From positions 1 through 39,410 of the forward strand of contig JAUNLD010000024.1 in assembly GCA_030532425.1 (NCBI GenBank): DNA of 39,410 bases. Direction: 5' to 3'. Positions 1 to 8,613 of this stretch are shown here, one piece after another. Source of the DNA: Lautropia sp. (lineage in GTDB: Bacteria > Pseudomonadota > Gammaproteobacteria > Burkholderiales > Burkholderiaceae_E). How positions within the stretch are numbered: position 1 is the stretch's first letter; every line of letters begins with the position of its first letter. The notes under the pieces were generated by a model. That model saw only the letters and a program-made list of their open reading frames with translations, searched no databases and was not told the origin of the DNA. A program made the position numbers and the translations under genes.

Positions 1-875
1 ACTGGCAGTCGGGCAAGGCCGAGAAATGCCTGTTCTGCTATCCGCGCATCGAGGCGGGCCAGCCCACCGTCTGCTCCGAGACCTGTGTCGGCCGCATCCG
101 CTATCTGGGGGTGATGCTGTACGATGCCGACCGTATCGAGGCGGCGGCCTCGGTTCCCGATGAAAAGCAGCTTTACAAGGCGCAGCTGGAGTGCTTCCTC
201 GATCCGCACGATCCTGCCGTGATCGAGGCGGCCCGCAAGGAAGGCATCCCCGACACCTGGCTGGAAGCGGCGCGCCAGTCGCCGGTGTACCGGATGGCGT
301 GTCAGTGGGAGGTGGCACTGCCGCTGCACCCCGAATACCGGACGCTGCCGATGGTCTGGTACATCCCGCCGCTGTCGCCCATTCAGGGCGCGGCCGAAAA
401 CCGGCAGATGCCGCACGAGGTGGTGGATGGCAGCATCATTCCCGATGTGAAGAGCCTGCGCATCCCGGTGCGTTACCTGGCCAACCTGCTGACGGCGGGG
501 GACGAGGCACCGGTGGTGCGCGCGCTGGAGCGGATGATCGCCATGCGTGCCTTCAAGCGCAGCGAGATGATCGAGGGCAGGGGCAGCGAGGCCATCCTGC
601 AGCGGGTGGGGCTGGATGCCGCCACGGTGGAGGACATGTACCAGACGATGGCCATTGCCAATTACGAGGACCGTTTCGTGATTCCGACCACGCACAAGGC
701 CGCCGCCGAGCGGGATTTCAGTGAAACGGGGGCGTGCGGCTTCAGCTTCGGCAATGGCTGTTCGTCGGGCTACTCGCGCGAGTCGCTGTTTGGCAAGAAG
801 AACCGTGGCGTCGACGTGATCCACCTGCAACTGAAGCGGCCGCGCAGCGAGAAGGCGCTGGAGGAGGAAGGCTGA
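1..875 (+). CDS. narH: Respiratory nitrate reductase beta subunit NarH (C-terminal part)
   Basis: This is the iron-sulfur electron-transfer subunit of the membrane-bound nitrate reductase NarGHI, which passes electrons from NarI heme to the molybdenum subunit NarG on the cytoplasmic side. The gene is cut by the window edge: the first full codon is at base 3 and about 290 residues are visible. The first visible residues carry a ferredoxin-type cysteine cluster (KCLFCYPRIEAGQPTVCSET), followed by the NarH-specific region with the conserved stretch MVWYIPPLSPIQ. The last codon overlaps the narJ start as ATGA, which indicates translational coupling in a narGHJI operon. Family assignment is firm; narG is presumed to lie just outside the window. 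Confidence 0.97.
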   Translation, partial: WQSGKAEKCLFCYPRIEAGQPTVCSETCVGRIRYLGVMLYDADRIEAAASVPDEKQLYKAQLECFLDPHDPAVIEAARKEGIPDTWLEAARQSPVYRMACQWEVALPLHPEYRTLPMVWYIPPLSPIQGAAENRQMPHEVVDGSIIPDVKSLRIPVRYLANLLTAGDEAPVVRALERMIAMRAFKRSEMIEGRGSEAILQRVGLDAATVEDMYQTMAIANYEDRFVIPTTHKAAAERDFSETGACGFSFGNGCSSGYSRESLFGKKNRGVDVIHLQLKRPRSEKALEEEG

Positions 876-1516
876 TGAGTACCTACCGTGCCCTGTCGGC
901 GCTGCTGAGCTATCCCGACGAGGAGATGATTGCGGCGCTGCCGGAAATATCCGGTGCGCTGGCTCCGTTGCCGGGTGCGCAGCAGCGGCTGGCCCCGCTT
1001 CTGGCCTGGCTGATGGAAAACAGCCTGGTGACGGTGCAGGAAAGCTATGTCGCCACCTTCGACCGCTCACGCGCGCTGTCGCTCTACCTGTTCGAGCACG
1101 TGCATGGCGAGAGCCGCGAGCGCGGTGAGGCGCTGCTCGATCTGCTGCGCGAGTATCAGCGTCATGGCTTCGAGCCGGATGACCGCGAGGGCAGTGCGCG
1201 CGAGATGCCCGATTACCTGCCACTGTTTCTGGAGTTTCTGGGGCAGTTGCCGCCGGACGGGGCGGGGGTGCTGCTGGCGGATGCCGTTCATGTGATTGCG
1301 CTGCTGCACGAGCGCCTGCAGGAGCGGGGCAGTCCCTACGCACCGCTTCTGGCATTGCTGGTCGAGCTGTCACCGGAAAAACCCCAGCCGATGACGGATG
1401 CGCCGGCCCGTGACATGGATGCGCTGCTGGAGACCGTCGGCCCCGGGGCCGACGGCACCGAGCCGCTGCTGCGCCCCGACAACAGCGGGGTGCAGGTCAT
1501 CCGCTTCCATCGTTGA
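875..1516 (+). CDS. narJ: Nitrate reductase assembly chaperone NarJ
   Basis: This is a TorD/NarJ-family chaperone (213 residues) that helps insert the molybdenum cofactor into NarG and holds the NarGH complex until it docks on NarI. The sequence starts MSTYRALSALLSYPDEEM, the usual NarJ N-terminus, and contains the family core YVATFDRSRALSLYLFEHVH. The start ATG overlaps the narH stop (ATGA), which decides the start over an in-frame upstream ATG at 734 inside narH. The gene ends 19 bases before narI. The protein is soluble, with no signal peptide or membrane segment. Confidence 0.96.
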   Translation: MSTYRALSALLSYPDEEMIAALPEISGALAPLPGAQQRLAPLLAWLMENSLVTVQESYVATFDRSRALSLYLFEHVHGESRERGEALLDLLREYQRHGFEPDDREGSAREMPDYLPLFLEFLGQLPPDGAGVLLADAVHVIALLHERLQERGSPYAPLLALLVELSPEKPQPMTDAPARDMDALLETVGPGADGTEPLLRPDNSGVQVIRFHR

Positions 1517-1535
1517 GATTTCCTGGGAGAGTTTC

Positions 1536-2219
1536 ATGAGCTACTGGCACACCTTCTTTTTCGGGATCTATCCCTACATCGCGCTCAGCATCTTCCTGCT
1601 GGGCAGCCTGGTGCGTTTCGAGCGCGAACAGTACAGCTGGAAAAGCGACAGCTCGCAGGTGCTGCACGCGGGTCAGCTGCGGCTGGGCAACATCCTCTTT
1701 CACGTTGGCATCATCAGCCTGTTTCTGGGGCACCTGGTCGGGTTGCTGACACCGGTGGCCGTGTGGGATGCGCTGGGCGTCAGCCATGCCACCAAGCAGC
1801 TGGTGGCGATGGTGGCGGGGGGTGTCATGGGCACGGTCTGCCTGGTAGGGCTGCTGATTCTGTTGAAGCGCCGCCTGACCAACCCGCGCATCCGTGCCGT
1901 TACTTCCACCGGTGACAAGGTGCTGCTGCTGTGGATCTTGCTGACGCTGTTGCTGGGCCTGACGACGATCATCGTCTCGGCGGGTCACCGTGATGGGCAC
2001 GAAATGGTGCTGCTGATGCGCTGGTGCCAGCATATCCTCACCTTCCAGGGTGATGCAGCCTCTCTGATTGCCCATGTCAGCCCGGTGTTCAAGCTGCACA
2101 TGTTCATGGGGATGACGCTGTTCATCATCTTCCCCTTCACGCGTCTGGTGCATGTCTGGAGCGGCTTTGCCTCGGTGATGTATCTGGGCCGCGCCTGGCA
2201 GCTGGTGCGCCAGCGCTGA
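1536..2219 (+). CDS. narI: Respiratory nitrate reductase gamma subunit NarI (cytochrome b)
   Basis: This is the membrane-anchor diheme cytochrome b subunit (227 residues) that oxidises quinol and delivers electrons to NarH. The protein begins MSYWHTFFFGIYPYIALSIF. It has five hydrophobic segments, with heme-ligand histidines in the segments containing FHVGIISLFLGHLVG and FKLHMFMGMTLFIIFPFTRL. A ribosome-binding sequence GGGAGAG lies just before the ATG at 1536; a longer reading from 1398 would run through the narJ tail. The gene follows narJ by 19 bases and is co-transcribed with it. Confidence 0.97.
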   Translation: MSYWHTFFFGIYPYIALSIFLLGSLVRFEREQYSWKSDSSQVLHAGQLRLGNILFHVGIISLFLGHLVGLLTPVAVWDALGVSHATKQLVAMVAGGVMGTVCLVGLLILLKRRLTNPRIRAVTSTGDKVLLLWILLTLLLGLTTIIVSAGHRDGHEMVLLMRWCQHILTFQGDAASLIAHVSPVFKLHMFMGMTLFIIFPFTRLVHVWSGFASVMYLGRAWQLVRQR

Positions 2220-2381
2220 GGGGGGCGCCGAAACCGCGTGGCTGTCCCCGTCGTGTCGCGGCAGCGGTGGACGGGGACGTCGTGTTGCGCGGGGCAAGGT
2301 GGCCAGCGCGGTTCTGACGCCGGCGCGGAGGCTTGCACGGATGAGCACGTTCATGACATGCACGAAGACAGGAGTCTGTCC

Positions 2382-3127
2382 ATGGGAATCAGGGTCAATG
2401 GGGTGGAGATCAGTGATGAAGAGGTGGCAGGAGAGCTGCCCCACCATCGTGATGTGCCCGAACCGCTGCGCAGTGCCTGCATTGCGCTGGTGCTGAAGCA
2501 GGCCCTGCTGGATGAGGCCCGGGCGCTGGGCCATCCGGTGGGTGATGCCGAGGAGGCGGCGGACTGGCTGCTGGCCACGCAGGTGCAGGTACCTGCCGTG
2601 GACGAGGCGGCCTGTCGTCGCCATTACGCGAAGCATCTGTCGCGCTTCACGCAGGGCGGCTGGGTGGAAGCTGCCCACATCCTTTTTGCCGTACAGGAGC
2701 ATACGCCTTTGCAGGCGCTGCGACAGGTGGCACAGGATACACTGGCGGTATTGCAGGCCGAGCCGGCACGTTTTGCCGAGATGGCGGCACGCTATTCCAA
2801 CTGCCCGTCGGGGCCGACGGAGGCGAGCTGGGCCGGCTGCCGCGCGGTGCCTGCGTGCCCGAGTTCGAGGCCGTGATCTGGCGGATGAGGCCGGGTACGC
2901 TGGCCGACACCCTGATCGAAAGCCGGCATGGGCTGCATGTCGTGCGGGTGGATCGGCGGCATGAGGGCAGCGTGCAACCCTTCGAGGCCGTGGCCGGCGA
3001 GATTGCAGCGGCGCTGCGTGCCGCCAGCCAGGATGCAGCGTGGCGTCAGTATGCGCAGCTGCTGCTGGGGCGTGCGCAGATCGAGGGCATCGAGCTGGAG
3101 GCCGCCGGGACGCCGCTGGTGCAGTGA
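2382..3127 (+). pseudogene. PpiC/NifM-type peptidyl-prolyl isomerase of the nar cluster, split by a one-base frameshift
   Basis: This parvulin-type peptidyl-prolyl cis-trans isomerase follows narI, as in several denitrifiers (for example the Pseudomonas aeruginosa nar locus), where such proteins are thought to help mature the reductase. The ATG at 2382 has a GGAG ribosome site seven bases upstream. The frame runs to a stop at 2874-2876, but family homology crosses into another frame at the GGGG run at 2810-2813. The first frame reads FAEMAARYSNCPSG, and the other continues ADGGELGRLPRGACVPEFEA, which are adjacent parts of the parvulin core. Adding one G would restore a protein of about 248 residues ending at 3127. 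It is either a true frameshift or a base-calling error in a homopolymer. Confidence 0.82.
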
Positions 3128-3294
3128 GCGCATGGGCGTGCCGGCCTGTCAGGGGTGGCGGGCACTTCATGGCCGCTTCCTTCACGCAGGGGATGGCAGC
3201 CGGGACAGGGGCAGGGTGATGCAGGGGATGCCCGCCATGGGTGCACGCTGTGGGCACGGGCAAGGGAATCAGGCACGATGACAGGAGGCTGGAC

Positions 3295-5256
3295 ATGAGC
3301 GTCTTGGCCGGGACGATGGCCCGCCACCACCGCGCCCACGAAGCGCATGCAGATCGTGCCTTGCCGCGCCGACGCCTGTCGGTGCGCATCGTCAGCACCT
3401 CGATCATCGCCCTGCTGATCGTGCTGAGCATGGTGGGGTGGACGCTGTCGTTGTCATGGCAGCTGGAAGGTGCAGCGGCTGCCATCAACGACACCGGCAG
3501 CCTGCGGATGCGGGCCAACCGGCTGGGGCTGGCATTGCTGCGTGCCGAGCGTGGGCAAAGCGGGCAGGCACAGGCGGATCTGGTGGCACAGCGCGAAACC
3601 CTGGAACGCCTGGCCAGTGGCGTGCCCTCCCGGCCGCTGTTCCTGCCGGATGACCCGGCCATCCATGCGCAGCTGGGCAAGGTGGCGGCGTTGTGGGCGC
3701 GCAAGATGGCGATACCGGCCGAGGCGGTGCTGACGCAAGGGGCCAGCGTCGATGCCTATCTGGCGACGTTGCCGGCTTTCGTGAACGAAGCCGATCGCCT
3801 GGTGCGGATGATCGAGACCGACAATGCGGGCAAGACCTCGTTGCTGCGCCTGTCGCAGGCGGTGCTGATCCTGATGGCCTGTCTGGGCGCAGCGGCGGCC
3901 ATCGGCCTGCTGTACCGGTGGATCATCCGCCCGGTGGAGGTGCTGCACGAGGGCATTCAGCGGATGGCCGCGCGCGATTTTTCGGTGCGGCTGCCGGTGG
4001 CCAGCCAGGACGAACTGGGCGCACTGGCTGCCGGCTTCAACCGGATGGCGGGAGAATTGCAGGGCGTGTACGAGGGGCTGGGCGAGCACGTGCGGCAAAA
4101 GACGGTCGAGCTGGAACGGCAGAACCGTCAGCTGAGTGCGCTGTACGGCATGACGGCCTTTCTCAACCGGCCTGCCACCATCGAGGCACTGTGCCGCGGT
4201 TTCATCGAACGGGTGATGGAGGAATTTCATGCCGATGCCGGCAGCATCCGCGTGCTCGATCCGTCGGGCCAGCGGCTGCATATCGTCGTGTCGGTGGGGT
4301 TTTCGGAGGCGATGGCCGATAGCGAGCACTGCATGCGCACCGATGCCTGCTTCTGCGGCGAGGCCACGCAGCAGGGCACGATGGTGATCCGGGATTTTCG
4401 CAAGCTGCCGCGTCCCGGTGACATCGGTTGCGCACGCGAGGGCTTTCAGGGGGTGTCGGTCTTTCAGATCGTCACGCCCGAGGCCATGCTGGGATCGTTC
4501 TCGCTCCATTTCCGCGAGCGCACCACGGTTCCGGCGCGCGAGGTGCAGCTGCTGGAAATGCTGGGCCAGCATCTGGGGGCGGCGCTGGACAACCGCCGCC
4601 TGGGAGCGAAGGCTCAGCAGCTGGCGGTGGCGGAAGAGCGCAATCTGGTGGCGCAGGGGCTGCACGACAGCCTGGCACAGGGACTGAATTTCCTGAACCT
4701 TCAGACGCAGATGCTGGGCACGGCGGTGCAGCGTCGGGACTGGGATGAGGTGGGCGAGATCGTGCCGCTGCTGAAGACCGGTGTGTCGGAGAGTTATCAG
4801 GATGTGCGCGAGCTGTTGCAGAACTTTCGTACCCGTCTGGGTGAAGGCTCGTTGCGGCAGGCGGTGGAAGACACGATCGCCCGCTTTCGCCGGCAGACCG
4901 ACATTGCCATCGATCTGCAGGTGAACGAGCACGAAGGCGCACCGCTGCACCCCGACCAGCAGTTGCAGGTGCTGTTCATCCTGCAGGAGGCGCTGTCGAA
5001 CGTGCGCAAGCATGCGCAGGCCCGGCAGGTGAAGGTGCGGATTCACAATCAGCGGGATTTCTTCATGACCATTCACGATGATGGCGCAGGCTATGATCCC
5101 GAGGAAGTGGCTGCGCGTACCGACCCGCATGTGGGGCTGTCGATCATGGCAGAGCGGGCGGCACGCCTGGGGGGGCAGCTGGATATCGTCAGTGCCCCGG
5201 GAGCGGGTACTGAAGTCTCGTTGTTCCTGTCACAGCATGATCGGCTGGCGGCCTGA
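3295..5256 (+). CDS. narX: Nitrate/nitrite sensor histidine kinase NarX
   Basis: This is a membrane sensor kinase (653 residues) that reads periplasmic nitrate/nitrite and phosphorylates NarL. In order it has: a first membrane segment at about residues 27-48; a periplasmic part beginning with the P-box-like nitrate-binding sequence INDTGSLRMRANRLG; a second membrane segment (AVLILMACLGAAAAIGLLYR); a HAMP linker; a cysteine-containing GAF-like central module (HCMRTDACFC); a HisKA_3 box with the likely phosphorylated His457 (LVAQGLHDSLAQGLNF); and a HATPase domain (EALSNVRKHAQ, DDGAGYDP). The ATG at 3295 is preferred because AGGAG lies about seven bases upstream; the in-frame codon at 3241 has none. 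narL follows after 11 bases. Confidence 0.95.
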   Translation: MSVLAGTMARHHRAHEAHADRALPRRRLSVRIVSTSIIALLIVLSMVGWTLSLSWQLEGAAAAINDTGSLRMRANRLGLALLRAERGQSGQAQADLVAQRETLERLASGVPSRPLFLPDDPAIHAQLGKVAALWARKMAIPAEAVLTQGASVDAYLATLPAFVNEADRLVRMIETDNAGKTSLLRLSQAVLILMACLGAAAAIGLLYRWIIRPVEVLHEGIQRMAARDFSVRLPVASQDELGALAAGFNRMAGELQGVYEGLGEHVRQKTVELERQNRQLSALYGMTAFLNRPATIEALCRGFIERVMEEFHADAGSIRVLDPSGQRLHIVVSVGFSEAMADSEHCMRTDACFCGEATQQGTMVIRDFRKLPRPGDIGCAREGFQGVSVFQIVTPEAMLGSFSLHFRERTTVPAREVQLLEMLGQHLGAALDNRRLGAKAQQLAVAEERNLVAQGLHDSLAQGLNFLNLQTQMLGTAVQRRDWDEVGEIVPLLKTGVSESYQDVRELLQNFRTRLGEGSLRQAVEDTIARFRRQTDIAIDLQVNEHEGAPLHPDQQLQVLFILQEALSNVRKHAQARQVKVRIHNQRDFFMTIHDDGAGYDPEEVAARTDPHVGLSIMAERAARLGGQLDIVSAPGAGTEVSLFLSQHDRLAA

Positions 5257-5267
5257 GGAGTCCTGTC

Positions 5268-5957
5268 ATGAGCATTCGCATCTTGCTGGTCGATGACCAT
5301 AACCTGTTTCGCTCGGGTGTGCGGCAGCTGCTGCAGAAAGAGAAGGATCTGGAGATTGTGGCCGAGGCGGCCGATGGTGTGGAAGGGCTGAAGCGTGCCA
5401 AGGCATTGAAGCCGGATGTGGTGCTGCTCGATCTGAACATGCCGGGGCTGTCGGGGCTGGAGACATTGCAGCTGCTGGTGCAGGATGTGCCCGAGGCGCA
5501 GGTCATCATCCTGACGGTGTCGGAAGAGGCCGACGAGCTGGGACAGGCGCTGGCAAGCGGTGCCTGTGGCTGGCTGACGAAGAATATCGAGGCCGATACC
5601 CTGGTGGCCGCCATTCACAAGGCGCGGCAGGGGCAGCCGGTGATTGCCGATTCGATGACGGCCAAGCTGGTGGCACAGCTGCGTACGCAGGGAGTGCCGA
5701 AGGCGTCATCGGCCCCGCCCGCGGTGATGACGCCGGTAGCCGACCGCGGCCGCCTGACGGCGCGCGAACACGAGATCGTGCAGTGTCTGGCCCGCGGCGA
5801 GAGCAACAAGGAAATTGCCCGTCATCTGGATGTGGCAGAAAGCACGGTGAAGATCCACGTGCAGAACATCATGAAGAAGCTGAACCTGAGCAGCCGCGTG
5901 CAGATTGCGGTGTACGCGGTGGAGCATGGGCTGGCGGTGGGACTGGGGACCGACTGA
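5268..5957 (+). CDS. narL: Nitrate/nitrite response regulator NarL
   Basis: This is a two-component response regulator (229 residues), the partner of NarX, which controls nar and other anaerobic genes in response to nitrate. The receiver domain begins SIRILLVDDHNLFRSGVRQL, with predicted phospho-acceptor Asp55 in VVLLDLNMPG and the conserved Thr and Lys in LTVSEEA and WLTKNIEA. The C-terminal LuxR/GerE-type helix-turn-helix reads LTAREHEIVQCLARGESNKE and ends in the usual KIHVQNIMKKLNLSSRVQ. It sits directly behind narX with GAGGAG before the ATG, so the pair forms one transcription unit. Confidence 0.97.
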   Translation: MSIRILLVDDHNLFRSGVRQLLQKEKDLEIVAEAADGVEGLKRAKALKPDVVLLDLNMPGLSGLETLQLLVQDVPEAQVIILTVSEEADELGQALASGACGWLTKNIEADTLVAAIHKARQGQPVIADSMTAKLVAQLRTQGVPKASSAPPAVMTPVADRGRLTAREHEIVQCLARGESNKEIARHLDVAESTVKIHVQNIMKKLNLSSRVQIAVYAVEHGLAVGLGTD

Positions 5958-5973
5958 GGGGCGGGGCGAAGGC

Positions 5974-6038
5974 GCCCCCACGGGCACGGCCTTCCGGTCT
6001 CGATGGTTGTAAGGAGCGTGCCCTTCCTGCGTGGGGGC
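5974..6038. terminator. Hairpin between convergent narL and the M20 gene, candidate bidirectional terminator
   Basis: The gap between the two convergent genes holds nested inverted repeats: GCCCCCACG at 5974-5982 matches CGTGGGGGC at 6030-6038, and inside them GGGCACG matches CGTGCCC. No T-run follows on either strand, so it is not a textbook intrinsic terminator. It could still halt transcription from both sides. Confidence 0.4.
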
Positions 6039-6059
6039 CTGGGTGCGCTTGCTGTTCCT

Positions 6060-7328
6060 TCAGTGCAGCAGGTCGGCCAGGGTGCGGGCGATCACCTTGG
6101 TGGCGAGGCGCAGGTCTTCGAGGTCGAGCCGCTCATCGGCACGCTTGGCGTGGGATTCGAGCACGGTACGCGGGCCGGCACCGTAGATGACGCCGGGAAT
6201 GCCCTGTTCGGCATAAAGGCGCACGTCGGTGTAGAGCGGCGTGCCCACGGCTGGTACCGGGTCACCGCTGAGGGTCTGGGCATGTGCCTGCAGCGCCTTG
6301 ACCAGCGCGGCATTGCCGGGCAGTGGTTTCATGCTGTTGGCAAGCATCAGTCGCCGGATGTCGACACGCAGGGCCTCGTCGCCGGTGTGGCCGCGGCTTG
6401 CGTTGAAATCGCTCACCTGCTGTGCGATCAGCTGGCGGATGGCGGTTTCGACGTCGGCGGGATTCTCTTCGGGAATCATCCGCCGGTCGAGCTTCAGGAC
6501 GACTTTGCCGGGAACCACGTTGGTGTTGGTGCCGCCTTCGATGCGACCGATGTTCAGATAGGGGTGGTTGATGCCGGGCACGGCCGAGCGGATCTGCCGG
6601 TAGCGGGTGTTCTCGGCATAAAGGGCGTTCATGATGGCGACGGCGCCCTGCAGGGCATCGACGCCGGTGTCGGGTACGGCGGCATGCGCCATGCGGCCAT
6701 GCACGCTCACTTCCAGCTGCAGGCAGCCGTTGTGGGCGGTGACCACTTCGTGACTGAAGCCGGCGGCAATCAGCAGGTCGGGCCGGGTGTGACCGTTTTT
6801 CAGCAGCCAGCCAGGGCCCAGTTCACCGCCGAATTCCTCGTCGTAGGTGAAGTGCAGCTCGATGCTGCCGCGCTGTGGACGGGCCACGGCTTCCAGGGCG
6901 CGCAGCGCAAAGGTGAAGGTGGCAAAGTCGCTCTTGCTGACGGCAGCGGCGCGGCCGTAGAGCTTGCCGTCGACGATGTCGGCGCCGTAGGGGTCGTGCG
7001 TCCAGCCCTCGCCGGGCGGGACCACGTCGCCGTGGGCGTTGAGCGCGATGCACGGGCCCGCGTTGCCATAGCGGCGCCGCACGATCAGGTTGGTGATGGA
7101 CTGCATACCGTACCGTTCGACCTCGGCCTGGGGGACCTCGAAGGCTTCGGCCTGCAGGTCGAATGACTGCAGCAGCTGGCAGGTGAGCTGGGCGTGCGGT
7201 GCATTGTTGCCGGGCGGTGTGTCGGTGGGCTGGCGGACGAGTGCCTGCAGAAAGCGCACTTCGTCGTCGAAGTGCCGATCGATCCAGGCGTCGAGGGCGG
7301 CGTAATCAGGCGTGTGGTCGTTGCTCAT
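6060..7328 (-). CDS. M20-family metallohydrolase (ArgE/DapE type), last gene of the allantoin operon
   Basis: This is a zinc-type amidohydrolase/deacylase-like protein (422 residues) of the M20 ArgE/DapE/CPG2 family; the substrate is not known. It has the first metal motif ALNAHGDVVPPG (His99, Asp101), the general-base motif TYDEEFGGELG (Glu164/Glu165), the lid-domain motif GRMAHAAVPDTGVDAL and a late histidine in VLESHAKRADERL. The usual GRGxxDMKG motif that supplies the metal-bridging Asp reads GRAAAVSKSD here, with Val130 in the Asp position. The ATG at 7328 is chosen over an upstream TTG at 7352 and overlaps the end of the allC gene by 23 bases, so it is co-translated with the allantoin genes. 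A role late in ureide breakdown is inferred from context only. Confidence 0.85.
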   Translation of the reverse strand: MSNDHTPDYAALDAWIDRHFDDEVRFLQALVRQPTDTPPGNNAPHAQLTCQLLQSFDLQAEAFEVPQAEVERYGMQSITNLIVRRRYGNAGPCIALNAHGDVVPPGEGWTHDPYGADIVDGKLYGRAAAVSKSDFATFTFALRALEAVARPQRGSIELHFTYDEEFGGELGPGWLLKNGHTRPDLLIAAGFSHEVVTAHNGCLQLEVSVHGRMAHAAVPDTGVDALQGAVAIMNALYAENTRYRQIRSAVPGINHPYLNIGRIEGGTNTNVVPGKVVLKLDRRMIPEENPADVETAIRQLIAQQVSDFNASRGHTGDEALRVDIRRLMLANSMKPLPGNAALVKALQAHAQTLSGDPVPAVGTPLYTDVRLYAEQGIPGVIYGAGPRTVLESHAKRADERLDLEDLRLATKVIARTLADLLH

Positions 7329-8613
7329 CGCGTTCGGAAGCAAGTTGTTCAAGAAGTTGAAGGAAAGCCTCGATGGCCCACTGCATGTCGTCGGGGGTGG
7401 TCAGCTCCTGCGGATTGTGGCTGATGCCATTGTTTTGCCCCCGAACGAAAAGCATGGCCTGCGGCATGATTTCGTGCAGTTTCATGGCGTCGTGCCCCGC
7501 GCCGCTGGGCATGGCATGAACGGGAATGCCCAGCGCAGCCACGGCAGCTTCCCAGCGCTTCTGCCAGGCCGGGTCGCTGGGGGCGGCCGAGGCGCTCATG
7601 GTCTGGGTGAGATGGGCCTCCAGTCCTCGTTGCCGGGCAATGCGCTGCATGGCTTCCTGCACGTCGTGGGCCAGTGCATCGCGCTGTGCGTTGGTGGGGG
7701 CACGCAGGTCCAGCGAGAAGGTGCATCGACCGGGTACGACGTTGACCGAGCCATCGGGTACGCTGATCTGCCCGATGGTGCCGACCGAATCACCGTCGGC
7801 GCGGGCACGTTCCTCGACGTAGAGTGCCAGCTCGGCCACGCCCAGCAGGGCATCATGACGATGATCCATCGGTGTGGTGCCGGCGTGGCTGGCGGTACCG
7901 CGCATCTCGCCGACGTAGCGCACGCTGCCGTTGATGGCGCTGACCACACCCAGGGGCAGGTTCATGCCCAGCAGCACCGGGCCTTGCTCGATGTGGATTT
8001 CGACAAAGCCCAGATAGTTGCCGGGGTCTCGTCGGGAGGAAGGAATCCCGGCCGGGTCGTGTCCTGCATGCAGCATCGCATCACGCATCGAGATGCCGTC
8101 GGCATCGCACTGATCCAGCCATTGTGGATCGAAGCGCCCCAGCAGCGCATTGGAGCCCAGGAAGGTGGCGTTATAGCGCTGGCCTTCTTCTTCGGCAAAG
8201 GCCACCAGCTCGATGCCGAAGGGCAGGCGGCGCTGCTGGCGATGTAGTTCGCGCACGCAGATCAGCGGGGTCAGGATGCCGAGGCGTCCATCATACTTGC
8301 CACCGTTGCGCACGGTGTCGTAATGCGAGCCGGTCATCAGCATGGGGGCGCTGGTCTGGGCTTCGGCCGTGCCGGAGCGGCGAGCGTGATAGCGACCGGT
8401 GACGTTGCCGACAGCATCGATGTGCACCTCATCGAAACCGCACTGCTGCATCCAGTGTGCCAGCGTGCGGGCGCAGGCGCGGTGGGCGTCCGTCATGTAG
8501 GTGACGCTCAGTTCGCCTCGGGCGGCAAAAGCGGGTTCGCTGTGGCGGGCCAGCTGTTCGTGCCATTGCCAGAGTTCTTCACCCAGCGAGGGGGGGATAT
8601 CGGCTGTCTTCAT
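7306..8613 (-). CDS. allC: Allantoate amidohydrolase / N-carbamoyl amino acid hydrolase (M20C family)
   Basis: This is a dimeric metal-dependent amidohydrolase (435 residues) of the AllC/hydantoinase-carbamoylase family. Its likely reaction is allantoate to ureidoglycine with release of ammonia and CO2. Metal-site motifs are present: GSHYDTVRNGGKYDGRLG (His97, Asp108), AFAEEEGQRYNATFLGS (Glu141-143), EIHIEQGPVLL, the lid-domain motif GTASHAGTTPMDHRHDAL and NNGISHNPQEL near the end. Its ATG overlaps the stop of the allantoinase gene as ATGA. The assignment to allantoate rather than another carbamoyl compound rests on the neighbouring PuuE allantoinase and racemase. Confidence 0.88.
   Translation of the reverse strand: MKTADIPPSLGEELWQWHEQLARHSEPAFAARGELSVTYMTDAHRACARTLAHWMQQCGFDEVHIDAVGNVTGRYHARRSGTAEAQTSAPMLMTGSHYDTVRNGGKYDGRLGILTPLICVRELHRQQRRLPFGIELVAFAEEEGQRYNATFLGSNALLGRFDPQWLDQCDADGISMRDAMLHAGHDPAGIPSSRRDPGNYLGFVEIHIEQGPVLLGMNLPLGVVSAINGSVRYVGEMRGTASHAGTTPMDHRHDALLGVAELALYVEERARADGDSVGTIGQISVPDGSVNVVPGRCTFSLDLRAPTNAQRDALAHDVQEAMQRIARQRGLEAHLTQTMSASAAPSDPAWQKRWEAAVAALGIPVHAMPSGAGHDAMKLHEIMPQAMLFVRGQNNGISHNPQELTTPDDMQWAIEAFLQLLEQLASERDEQRPHA

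Noticed and set aside
1497-3704. 735-codon open frame on the minus strand
   Set aside because: It is antisense to narI, the PpiC gene and narX, is rich in Arg/Ala/Pro/His without any motif, and reflects high GC codon bias.
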